Positions 8,957 through 16,461 of a stretch of 64,000 bases of DNA are shown here, piece after piece (within the stretch, counting starts at the first letter, position 1; every line of letters begins with the position of its first letter). Origin of the DNA: Rhizobiaceae bacterium (GTDB taxonomy: Bacteria; Pseudomonadota; Alphaproteobacteria; Rhizobiales; Rhizobiaceae); contig JARGOX010000016.1 of the NCBI GenBank assembly GCA_029233925.1, positions 62,001 to 126,000 of the forward strand, in the 5' to 3' direction. Under the pieces are notes generated by a model. The model was given only the letters and a program-made list of their open reading frames with translations, was not told where the DNA came from and searched no databases. A program made the position numbers and the translations under genes.

Positions 8957-10210
8957 TTAATGCGCCACAGCCGCAGCGGCGGCTTCGTCAATCAGACGGC
9001 CGGTGCGGAAGCGCTCAAGGGTAAAGGGTGCGTTGATGGCATGCGGCGCATCATTGGCAATCGTATGGGCAAACACATGGGCGGATCCCGGCGTTGCCTT
9101 GAAGCCGCCGGTTCCCCAGCCGCAATTGACATAAAGCCCTGGCACCGGCGTTTTTGCCAGGATCGGCGAACGATCCGGCGTCACATCGACAATCCCGCCC
9201 CAGGAACGCAGCATTTTCATCCGCGTGAAGATCGGGAACATCTCGCAGATGGCATCCAGCGTATGGCTGAGAATATGCAGCCCGCCGGTTTGCGAATAGG
9301 AGGTATATTGGTCGGTTCCCGCCCCGATCACCAGTTCACCTTTGTCGGACTGGGATATATAGGCATGCACCGTATTGGACATGACAACACAGGGGAAGAT
9401 CGGCTTGACCGGCTCGGACACCAAAGCCTGCAGCGGATAGCTTTCAAGCGGCATGTTCACACCCGCCATCTCCATCAGTACCGAACTGTGACCGGCTGCC
9501 GCAACACCCACTTTCTTGCCGCCGATAAAACCGCGCGTCGTCTCGACACCCTCCACTGCGCCATTGGCCGAGCGCCTTATGCCCGTGACCGCACAATTCT
9601 GGATAATATCAACACCGCGAGCGGCCGCAGCGCGGGCATAGCCCCAGGCAACGGCATCATGACGGGCCACGCCGCCACATCGCTGCAGGGCGGCGCCCAT
9701 CACCGGGTAGCGGGCGGTTTGCGCAATATTGAGCGGTGGACAGAATTCCTTGGCCTGTTCCGGCGTCAGCCATTCGTTCTGCACGCCATTGAGCCTGTTG
9801 GCATGGATATGTCGCTGCGCACCCTGCACGTCATGCACATTATGGGCGAGCATCATCACACCGCGGGCCGAATACATGACATTATAATTGAGCTCCTGGC
9901 TCAACCCGTCCCACAATTTCATCGCATGATTGTAAAGTCCGGCACTTTCGTCATAGAGATAATTGGAGCGGATGATGGTTGTATTGCGACCTGTATTTCC
10001 GCCGCCAAGCCAACCTTTTTCGATGACGGCCACATTGGTGATTCCATGTTGACTGGCCAGATAATAGGCTGTGCCGAGACCATGGCCGCCCGCCCCGACG
10101 ATAATCACGTCATATTGTTTTTTCGGCTCCGGCGACGTCCATTGCTCAGGCCAGCCCTTGTGGCCGCGCATTGCTTCGCGGGCAACGGCGAAGATAGAAT
10201 ATTTCCGCAT
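8957..10210 (-). CDS. soxB: Sarcosine oxidase beta subunit
   Basis: A 417-residue SoxB and first gene of the operon. It has the FAD-binding motif [15 protein letters not shown] near residues 37-51 and the N-terminal [16 protein letters not shown] of the family. This subunit carries the active site where sarcosine is oxidised and holds FAD plus covalent FMN. N-methylglutamate dehydrogenase subunits are homologous, but the length, order B-D-A-G and overall sequence fit sarcosine oxidase. No folate gene follows soxG in this window, unlike some sox operons. The promoter must lie in the 300 bases shared with rpsU. Confidence 0.95.
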   Translation of the reverse strand: MRKYSIFAVAREAMRGHKGWPEQWTSPEPKKQYDVIIVGAGGHGLGTAYYLASQHGITNVAVIEKGWLGGGNTGRNTTIIRSNYLYDESAGLYNHAMKLWDGLSQELNYNVMYSARGVMMLAHNVHDVQGAQRHIHANRLNGVQNEWLTPEQAKEFCPPLNIAQTARYPVMGAALQRCGGVARHDAVAWGYARAAAARGVDIIQNCAVTGIRRSANGAVEGVETTRGFIGGKKVGVAAAGHSSVLMEMAGVNMPLESYPLQALVSEPVKPIFPCVVMSNTVHAYISQSDKGELVIGAGTDQYTSYSQTGGLHILSHTLDAICEMFPIFTRMKMLRSWGGIVDVTPDRSPILAKTPVPGLYVNCGWGTGGFKATPGSAHVFAHTIANDAPHAINAPFTLERFRTGRLIDEAAAAAVAH

Positions 10211-10511
10211 GGGTCAAACAGGCTCCCGGTGTGATCTCCAGATTATATTTGACCTGATGGCAGATTTGCGCAAGTTGCAATTGCCCTTTTGCGACGCCTG
10301 ACGCCGCGCGACCCTCTGCAGGGTCAAGAATCTTGCCAATCGGTATCAAATTGCCCATTTCCTGCACGCAACTATGGACTTGAACCGGGATATCTGTTAT
10401 TTGCCAGCCAATCGTGAGGTCTTCGACTTTCGCGAACCAGATTTTTTTTGCCGTCGCCTATCAAACATTCTCACGACGGTACAACTCTAAACCGGAAGGA
10501 ACGGGATCAAG
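10211..10511. promoter_or_regulatory. Divergent promoter region of soxB and rpsU, with a palindrome
   Basis: This 301-base region lies between the divergent soxB and rpsU starts. It contains a perfect inverted repeat, GACCCT (10310-10315) and AGGGTC (10320-10325) with spacer CTGC, about 100 bases above soxB, which could be an operator for sarcosine control. A run of eight T near 10443 and an AAGGAA ribosome site belong to the rpsU side. No gene or classical leader structure was found. Confidence 0.35.
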
Positions 10512-10751
10512 GTGCAAGTACTTGTCCGCGATAACAACGTCGATCAGGCGCTTCGGGCGCTGAAGAAAAAGATGCAGCGTGAAGGCATCTTCCGCGAAAT
10601 GAAAATGCGCGACTTCTATGAGAAACCTTCTCAGAAGCGGGCGCGCGAAAAAGCTGAAGCCGTTCGCCGGGTACGCAAGCTCGCCCGCAAGCGTGCACAG
10701 CGTGAAGGTCTTCTGGTTGGTCGCGGTACAAGTACCACTACCACCCGTTAG
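10512..10751 (+). CDS. rpsU: 30S ribosomal protein S21
   Basis: A 79-residue S21 with the family sequence [23 protein letters not shown] and a strongly basic C-terminal half. It starts with GTG at 10512, with AAGGAA some 10 bases upstream. S21 joins the small subunit near the anti-Shine-Dalgarno end of 16S rRNA and helps initiation. The tail [10 protein letters not shown] is a little longer than in E. coli, as is usual in Alphaproteobacteria. A strong terminator follows. Confidence 0.97.
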   Translation: MQVLVRDNNVDQALRALKKKMQREGIFREMKMRDFYEKPSQKRAREKAEAVRRVRKLARKRAQREGLLVGRGTSTTTTR

Positions 10752-10765
10752 GATCTGCCATTATT

Positions 10766-10826
10766 CAAACGCAATTTATGCGTTTTGTTAGGGCGGGGCG
10801 ATTGTATCGTCACCGCCTTATTTTTT
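10766..10826 (+). terminator. Intrinsic terminator of rpsU, with a small upstream hairpin
   Basis: A hairpin pairs GGCGG (10792-10796) with CCGCC (10813-10817), with further CGAT/ATCG pairing inside, followed by a T-rich tract at 10818-10826. Just before it is a smaller hairpin, AAACGCA/TGCGTTT, at about 10768-10786. Both lie between rpsU and the lipoprotein gene, so rpsU is mainly transcribed alone. Confidence 0.7.
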
Positions 10827-10864
10827 GGCTTGGTTTCCATAACTTGATCGTGAGGGGCATACGG

Positions 10865-11704
10865 GTGAAAGTGCACAAAACAGCAGTCGTCAACAAAAGA
10901 GTTTTCCCGGCTATTCTCTTTGTCGCTGTTTCAACCCTTGCAATATCCGGTTGCCAGACAAACACGACCCAGGACGTCATCAGTATTGAGAAGGCGCAGG
11001 GCTCGGAAAGCAATATTGCATCCCTTTCGCAGGTTATTCAAAACAACCCGAAGGATCCGCAGGCCTATAATGTGCGCGGAACGGCCTACGGGCGGGCTGG
11101 TGACTTCAACCAGGCGCTCAAGGACTTCAACCGCGCCATAGTGCTGGATCCGAATTTCTATCAGGCCTATGCCAACCGGGCGCTGATCTATCGCGGCATG
11201 GGCGATCTTTCAGCCGCATCGAATGATTACAACAAGGCCTTAAGAATCAATCCACGCTATGATGTCGCCTATATCGGCCGCGGCAACATGTACCGCCAGG
11301 CAGGCCAGGCGTCCAACGCCTTCAATGATTTTCAGCAGGCCATCAATCTGGATACGACCGATCCGGCCGCCTACAACAACCGTGGCCTGATCTATCAGCA
11401 GCGTGGCCAGCACAAACAGGCAATTGAAGATTTTTCAAAATCGATATCGCTGTCTCCCAATGCGCCACTGCCCTATAACAATCGTGGACTTTCCTATCTC
11501 GCCCTGGGCGATGAGGAAAATGCCTTTACCGACATCAACAAGTCGCTGGATCTGGACAAGAACATTGCCGAGGCCTGGGTCAACCAGGCTTTGATCTATG
11601 AGCGGCGGGGCGAATTGACCAAGGCCAGGCGCTCCTACGCAAGAGCCGCACAACTTGATCCCAAATACCAGCCGGCCCAGGACGGTCTTGCCCGGGTGAG
11701 ATAG
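10865..11704 (+). CDS. TPR-repeat lipoprotein (NlpI-like)
   Basis: A 279-residue protein with a lipoprotein signal: basic start, hydrophobic AILFVAVSTLA, then the lipobox LAISGC with the acylated Cys at about residue 30. Five to six consecutive tetratricopeptide repeats follow, seen as recurrent A-Y-x-x-R-G-x-x-Y and D-F-x-x-A-I-x-L-x-P blocks from about residue 65 to 265. TPRs mediate protein contacts, so an envelope scaffold role is likely. The GTG at 10865 has GAGGGG about 9 bases upstream; an upstream ATG at 10778 lies inside the rpsU terminator. The rpsU-then-TPR order is one I know from other Alphaproteobacteria. Confidence 0.85.
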   Translation: MKVHKTAVVNKRVFPAILFVAVSTLAISGCQTNTTQDVISIEKAQGSESNIASLSQVIQNNPKDPQAYNVRGTAYGRAGDFNQALKDFNRAIVLDPNFYQAYANRALIYRGMGDLSAASNDYNKALRINPRYDVAYIGRGNMYRQAGQASNAFNDFQQAINLDTTDPAAYNNRGLIYQQRGQHKQAIEDFSKSISLSPNAPLPYNNRGLSYLALGDEENAFTDINKSLDLDKNIAEAWVNQALIYERRGELTKARRSYARAAQLDPKYQPAQDGLARVR

Positions 11705-11752
11705 CACCCATGCGCAGTTCCACCTGCTGCCCAAAACCAAAACCCCGAATCA

Positions 11753-11778
11753 AAAAACCCGCCACGTGGCGGGTTTTT
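11753..11778. terminator. Bidirectional intrinsic terminator
   Basis: A perfect 26-base palindrome centred on CCACGTGG, with AAAAACCCGCCAC on one side and its complement ending in TTTTT on the other. It lies between the convergent TPR lipoprotein and pntB genes and provides a GC stem followed by U on both strands. Confidence 0.92.
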
Positions 11779-11810
11779 CGTATCTTCATTGATGATATCC
11801 AGTGGATGCG

Positions 11811-13208
11811 TCAGTCGGCCATGGCCTTGACGATGCCTTCAGTCATTTTCTTGGCATCTCCCAGCAGCATCATCGTGCCTTCCTTGTAGAACAAGGTGTT
11901 GTCGATTCCGGCGTAGCCAGAACCCAGCGACCGCTTGACAAAAAGACAGGTCTTTGCCTTGTCCACTTCAAGGATAGGCATCCCGTAGATCGGCGATGAC
12001 GGGTCATCGCGCGCTGCCGGATTGGTGACATCATTGGCCCCGATCACATAGACAACATCCGTCTGTGCGAATTCGGAATTGATGTCTTCCAGCTCGAAGA
12101 CTTCATCGTAGGGAACATTGGCCTCGGCCAGCAACACATTCATATGTCCAGGCATACGCCCGGCAACCGGATGAATGGCATATTTGACTTCGACGCCGGC
12201 TTCTTTCAGCGTATCTGCCAGTTCACGCAAAGCATGCTGGGCCTGTGCCACGGCCATGCCGTATCCCGGAACAATGATCACCTTGGATGCATTGGCCATC
12301 AGGAAGGCGGCATCTTCAGCCGAACCAAGCTTGACCGAGCGATCAATATCGTCGTCGCCCGCAGCAGCAGCTTCGCCACCAAAACCGCCGAGGATCACCG
12401 AAATGAAGGAGCGGTTCATGCCCTTGCACATGATGTAGGAAAGGATCGCACCGGATGATCCGACGAGCGCACCGGTTATGATCAGCGCCAGATTGCCAAG
12501 GGTGAAGCCGATACCGGCGGCAGCCCAGCCGGAGTAGGAGTTGAGCATCGACACCACAACCGGCATATCCGCGCCACCAATGGGAACAATGATCAGCACA
12601 CCCAGGATCAGGGAAAGCAAGACGATCATCCAGAAGACATTGTGGCTTTCGCTCATCACCAGCATGACCACGAGAACGATGATCGCCAGGGCAAGGCAGG
12701 CATTGATCGCATGGCGCATCGGCAGCATGATCGGCTTGCCCGACATCCGCCCGTCAAGCTTCAGGAATGCAATGATGGAACCGGTAAATGTGATCGCACC
12801 AATGGCAACGCCAATGGACATTTCCACCAGGGCCTGCCCCGGAATGGATCCCATGTCGCCGATACCGAAGGAAGAAGGCGTGTACAGCGCTGCGGCCGCC
12901 ACCATCACTGCGGCAAGCCCGACCAGCGAATGGAACGCGGCAACCAGCTGCGGCATGGCCGTCATGGGTATGCTGCGCGCCGCATAGGCACCAATACCGC
13001 CGCCGATGGCAAGGCCAAGAATGATAAGCCCCAGACCACCCATGCTTGGCGTCGCCAGCAGCAAAGTGGTGATGATGGCAAGGCCCATACCGATCATGCC
13101 ATAGACATTGCCTTGACGGCTTGTCGTGGGATGAGACAACCCTCGCAGTGCCAGAATGAACAGCACGCCGGAAACCAGATATAGAAAGGCTGCGAAACTC
13201 TCAGACAT
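11811..13208 (-). CDS. pntB: NAD(P) transhydrogenase subunit beta
   Basis: A 465-residue PntB. The N-terminal half has eight or nine hydrophobic helices (for example FAAFLYLVSGVLFILALRGL). The C-terminal half is the soluble NADP(H)-binding domain dIII with VPGYGMAVAQAQHALREL, AIHPVAGRMPGHMNVLLAEA and GANDVTNPAARDDP. It couples hydride transfer from NADH to NADP+ with proton entry across the inner membrane and supplies NADPH. The ATG at 13208 has GAGGGG eight bases upstream; the preceding TTG is not needed. It is the last gene of a three-gene pnt set. Confidence 0.96.
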   Translation of the reverse strand: MSESFAAFLYLVSGVLFILALRGLSHPTTSRQGNVYGMIGMGLAIITTLLLATPSMGGLGLIILGLAIGGGIGAYAARSIPMTAMPQLVAAFHSLVGLAAVMVAAAALYTPSSFGIGDMGSIPGQALVEMSIGVAIGAITFTGSIIAFLKLDGRMSGKPIMLPMRHAINACLALAIIVLVVMLVMSESHNVFWMIVLLSLILGVLIIVPIGGADMPVVVSMLNSYSGWAAAGIGFTLGNLALIITGALVGSSGAILSYIMCKGMNRSFISVILGGFGGEAAAAGDDDIDRSVKLGSAEDAAFLMANASKVIIVPGYGMAVAQAQHALRELADTLKEAGVEVKYAIHPVAGRMPGHMNVLLAEANVPYDEVFELEDINSEFAQTDVVYVIGANDVTNPAARDDPSSPIYGMPILEVDKAKTCLFVKRSLGSGYAGIDNTLFYKEGTMMLLGDAKKMTEGIVKAMAD

Positions 13209-13219
13209 CAATCAGCCCC

Positions 13220-13639
13220 TCACTTCTCTTTTTTCTTGTACATGGCAAGCATGCGCTGCGTGACCAGAAAGCCACCAAATATATTGACCGATGCCAGCAC
13301 CAGCGCAACAAACCCAAAGCCTGTTGCAAGGCCGCTTGCGGAAATACCAACGGCCAGCAAGGCACCAACGACAATCACCGAGGAAATCGCATTGGTGACC
13401 GCCATGAGCGGCGTATGCAGGGCCGGCGTCACCGACCACACGACATAATAGCCGACAAAAATGGCCAGCACGAAAATTGCCAGGCGGAAAACGAAGGGAT
13501 CGACGGCACCACCGCTGACACCATGGGCTGCTGCGCTGACTGCGTCTGCCACTGCAGGAAGATCGGATACGGCCTGCCTGACAGCTTCCACTGCTCCGTC
13601 CAGACCGTCCATTGCCTTATCGACTGCGGAATTTGCCAT
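13220..13639 (-). CDS. pntAB: NAD(P) transhydrogenase subunit alpha, membrane part
   Basis: A 139-residue protein equal to the C-terminal membrane portion of a full PntA. Three or four hydrophobic helices are visible, with the conserved [24 protein letters not shown] and [19 protein letters not shown]. The first 40 residues form an alanine-rich, poorly conserved extension. The split alpha subunit (pntAA plus pntAB) is usual in Alphaproteobacteria. Its ATG shares a base with the stop codon of pntAA in a TGATG, so the two are translationally coupled. Confidence 0.94.
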   Translation of the reverse strand: MANSAVDKAMDGLDGAVEAVRQAVSDLPAVADAVSAAAHGVSGGAVDPFVFRLAIFVLAIFVGYYVVWSVTPALHTPLMAVTNAISSVIVVGALLAVGISASGLATGFGFVALVLASVNIFGGFLVTQRMLAMYKKKEK

Positions 13640-14793
13640 CACGCATCTCCCTTTGCGTTATCGGAGCCGCCAAAATTGGGGTGAACAATCTTCCCCCCAT
13701 CGGTCAGCATGGTGGCTTTCACCAGTTCATCCTCGTGGTTGATCGCAAGCACCTTTGCTTCCTTGTCGACCAGAGTCTCAAGGAAAGACAGCAGATTTTT
13801 TGCATAAAGTTGCGATGCGCTGGTGGCAAGGCGTCCGGGAACATTGTTGTAACCGATGACGCGAACACCTTCGACTTCGGTAATCTGTCCAGCGATTGCA
13901 CCTTCGACATTGCCGCCGCGTTCAACCGCCAGATCGACACACAATGATCCGGGTTTCATCGACTTGAGCATTGCCTTTGTCACCAGAAGTGGCGCCGGAC
14001 GTCCGGGGATCAGCGCCGTCGTAATGACAATATCCTGCTTGGATATATGATCGGCAACCAGAGCGGCCTGCTTGGCCTGATATTCCTTGGACATTTCCTT
14101 GGCATATCCGCCCGCAGTTTCAGCCGCCTTGAATTCGTCATCCTCAACCGCGACAAATTTCGCCCCCAGAGAAGCAACCTGCTCTTTTGCCGCAGGACGC
14201 ACATCATTGGCAGACACCGCAGCGCCCAGTCGTCTTGCCGTGGCAATGGCCTGCAAGCCGGCTACACCAGCGCCCATGACAAACACCTTGGCTGCAGGCA
14301 CCGTGCCGGCAGCGGTCATCATCAGCGGCATCGCCCGGTCAAATTCATGCGCAGCGTCAATGACGGCCTGATATCCGGCCAGATTTGCCTGTGACGAAAG
14401 CACATCCATAACCTGCGCGCGCGTGATGCGCGGCATCAGTTCCATTGCAAAGCAGGTCAGACCTGCCTTGGCCAGCGCTGCCAGCGCTTTCTCATGGCCA
14501 TAGGGGTCCATGATGGCAAGCACTGCGGCACCTTTTTTGTAATTCTTTATTTCCGCATCACTGGGCCGTCGCACCTTGAGCACGATATCAGCGGTTTTGG
14601 CGGAAACGGCTGTGCCAAGCTTGGCTCCGGCATCGGCAAAAGCATCATCCGGTATGCGGGATGCTGTTCCCGCGCCCTTCTGCACAACAACCTCGAAGCC
14701 CAAACCGATCAATTTCTTGACCGTATCAACGGAAGCAGCGACACGCGATTCGTCCGGATGGGATTCTTTTGCGATGAAAACAGTGCTTGCCAC
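13639..14793 (-). CDS. pntAA: NAD(P) transhydrogenase subunit alpha, soluble NAD-binding part
   Basis: A 384-residue alpha-1 subunit with the alanine dehydrogenase/PntA fold. N-terminal half: [20 protein letters not shown] and the catalytic-loop region ending [25 protein letters not shown]. The NAD-binding Rossmann segment is [20 protein letters not shown], near residue 175, and [11 protein letters not shown] follows. It binds NADH as domain dI of the proton-pumping transhydrogenase. It precedes pntAB with a one-base overlap and follows the small aa3-oxidase gene after 80 bases. Confidence 0.96.
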   Translation of the reverse strand: MASTVFIAKESHPDESRVAASVDTVKKLIGLGFEVVVQKGAGTASRIPDDAFADAGAKLGTAVSAKTADIVLKVRRPSDAEIKNYKKGAAVLAIMDPYGHEKALAALAKAGLTCFAMELMPRITRAQVMDVLSSQANLAGYQAVIDAAHEFDRAMPLMMTAAGTVPAAKVFVMGAGVAGLQAIATARRLGAAVSANDVRPAAKEQVASLGAKFVAVEDDEFKAAETAGGYAKEMSKEYQAKQAALVADHISKQDIVITTALIPGRPAPLLVTKAMLKSMKPGSLCVDLAVERGGNVEGAIAGQITEVEGVRVIGYNNVPGRLATSASQLYAKNLLSFLETLVDKEAKVLAINHEDELVKATMLTDGGKIVHPNFGGSDNAKGDA

Positions 14794-14873
14794 TCTTCAC
14801 TCCTAATTCTCTTGAACCGCATCAGCACCATCCGCAGATGGTGCATGTGCGTCACGCTCTTGCCGGGCGCGAA

Positions 14874-15098
14874 CTATTTCAGCAGGTAAAATCCAACTGC
14901 AAAAAGGATGATTGCGGCAAGCGTCCCACCGATGAAACCGGCTGCCGTGAAAAAGCCGATGGCCATGCCCACCATGATGACGATGCAGCCAAGTGTTCCA
15001 TATTTGGCCAGCGCCAAAAACCGTTCATAGGTTCTTTCGTGTTCCGGATAATCCATCTCGGCGCCCATTTCGACGGGTCCGGTATTTTGTTCAGCCAT
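14874..15098 (-). CDS. aa3-type cytochrome c oxidase subunit IV-like protein
   Basis: A 74-residue protein with the family signature MDYPEHERTYERFL (residues 15-28), followed by two hydrophobic helices, LGCIVIMVGMAIGFFTAAGF and LAAIILFAVGFYLL. These small bacterial aa3 subunit IV proteins sit in the inner membrane with the oxidase. No other oxidase subunit is near. In several Alphaproteobacteria this gene lies directly before the transhydrogenase genes, as here, so it probably heads the pnt transcript. Confidence 0.85.
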   Translation of the reverse strand: MAEQNTGPVEMGAEMDYPEHERTYERFLALAKYGTLGCIVIMVGMAIGFFTAAGFIGGTLAAIILFAVGFYLLK

Positions 15099-15123
15099 TG
15101 AGATACTCCCCTGCCAAGGTGGC

Positions 15124-15150
15124 GCTGTCCGAGAATTTGTCGCGGACAGC
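15124..15150. promoter_or_regulatory. Inverted repeat upstream of the oxidase IV-pnt genes
   Basis: Arms GCTGTCCG (15124-15131) and CGGACAGC (15143-15150), perfect over 8 bases with an 11-base spacer, lie 26 bases above the start of the small oxidase gene. The spacing fits a dimeric regulator site or a leader hairpin. No regulator is known, so the role is inferred from symmetry and position only. Confidence 0.35.
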
Positions 15151-15263
15151 TATCGCTATAAAACCTGTTGCAATCAAGTCGGAAACGAAGGTTTCCTGTT
15201 GGGCAACCAACCTGTTGGCATCGAATACACAATGCAGCCCGGCAGGGCAAGTCATCTGGTTCC

Positions 15264-16025
15264 TCAGGCTGCCTGAAGGTAACGTGCCGTTGGCAGAATG
15301 GTCAAAGGCATCATGCCCAGTTCTTCCAGCGGCGCAAACATCATACGCCGCTCAAAGGGTTGCGATTTGAAGAACGGATAGCGTTTGTAGACCTTCGCAA
15401 GCTCGACGGGAACATGCGTCGACATCAGCGTCAAATCCGTATTGTAACCGCCGCAACCCGATTGCGGTGCGACAATCTGCGTCGACCTGAACACCCGCCG
15501 ATAGAATGCCGCATGTTGTGGCGGGATCAGCGAAAGACAGTAATCCGCGTCAAAATAGTCCGTCGCCATGGTGGCAATGCGCAATGTCAGAAACGGCAGC
15601 GCCGGAAGATGGTCAAAAAGGTCAGGATCCGAAGCATGGCGCACCGGGTCGATCAACGACATGCCTGCATCCAGAAGACTGTTGACCGTATCGGGGAAAA
15701 CCTTGCCCGATATGCTGACACGGTGTGTCGGTGTCACATGATGAATACGAATGGTGCTTATCAGTTTTTCGTCATAATAGATGCCGAATACATAGGCATG
15801 CGAATCGTAATCAATATCATCGATCAACATGTCACCCTTGATCGGTAAAATATCGGCTTTCTTGTAGGCTTTGTGGCGCAATCGCGCCACGTCTTCCATA
15901 TCTTCCGCACTGGTAATCCGTCGATATTCAACTTCATCCATCACATGGATCAGCTTATTTGTAAAATCTGTCAATCCGCCAATTGCCTGAACCATATTCA
16001 GCGCCCCTGTCACATGGTTAATCAT
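15264..16025 (-). CDS. FeeM-like N-acyl amino acid synthase (GNAT/LuxI fold)
   Basis: A 253-residue protein. The region from about residue 35 resembles FeeM-type N-acyl amino acid synthases, which share the fold of LuxI: EDMEDVARLRHKAYKKADILP, then DIDYDSHAYVFGIYYDEKLISTIRIHHVT, then LPALPFLTLRIATMATDYFDADYCLSLIPPQHAAFYRRVF. These enzymes join an acyl-ACP chain to an amino acid. The conserved D-x-D-x-x-S-x-x-F-like strand and the R-x-A-x-M helix fit, but the exact product cannot be told. No LuxR partner is adjacent. An inverted repeat lies 17 bases upstream of the start. Confidence 0.62.
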   Translation of the reverse strand: MINHVTGALNMVQAIGGLTDFTNKLIHVMDEVEYRRITSAEDMEDVARLRHKAYKKADILPIKGDMLIDDIDYDSHAYVFGIYYDEKLISTIRIHHVTPTHRVSISGKVFPDTVNSLLDAGMSLIDPVRHASDPDLFDHLPALPFLTLRIATMATDYFDADYCLSLIPPQHAAFYRRVFRSTQIVAPQSGCGGYNTDLTLMSTHVPVELAKVYKRYPFFKSQPFERRMMFAPLEELGMMPLTILPTARYLQAA

Positions 16026-16041
16026 AAGTTAACACTACCCG

Positions 16042-16057
16042 AACAATTCAAATTGTT
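16042..16057. promoter_or_regulatory. Palindrome upstream of the FeeM-like gene
   Basis: AACAATT (16042-16048) and AATTGTT (16051-16057), perfect arms with a 2-base spacer, lie 17 bases above the start codon. Further TTAAC/GTTAA symmetry follows at about 16074-16097. Placement next to the start suggests a repressor site. It does not match a classical lux box. Confidence 0.35.
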
Positions 16058-16097
16058 AAAGTTATATACCCATTAACTTCGCGTTAAGGTTAACGGC

Positions 16098-16461
16098 GGG
16101 CCGAGACAAAAGTGTGTTGGATGGTCATTCGAGCCTATTCAGGGCAAGCAGCAAGGGCGCCGTGAAATCAGACACTTGCCCGATCAGGCGTAAAATTCGC
16201 ATTATCGTGGATGCGTTCTTGAAAGCCGGTCAGATGGCTTTGCATCGACCAGTCGCGCTTTATCGGGTGCAACCAGAAGGATCAGCAGGCATTCAGGGGG
16301 AGTTTCAGATGTGGATCATGGTGTGCGCCCGCCTTGAAACGTCGGGCGTTTCAAGGCTCAAGCAACCATCCCGCAGACAGGTCGCAAACAGGGACGCCGA
16401 CACCTCACGGCATCAAACGGGGATGCGTGCCGATCAGTTGATCGGTCAATGCCGGTCGTCT
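16098..16461. other. Intergenic region with one strong hairpin
   Basis: No convincing gene lies in this stretch; frames crossing it have no ribosome site. It holds a perfect hairpin, GCCTTGAAACG (16331-16341) and CGTTTCAAGGC (16347-16357), with a 5-base loop. The hairpin is about 105 bases beyond the stop of the GGDEF-EAL gene on the minus strand. No U tract follows, so it may be a factor-dependent end, an RNA-stability element or a small repeat. Confidence 0.4.

Noticed and set aside
8936-10234. 432-residue open frame on the plus strand
   Set aside because: Antisense shadow of soxB, whose minus-strand product is clearly real.
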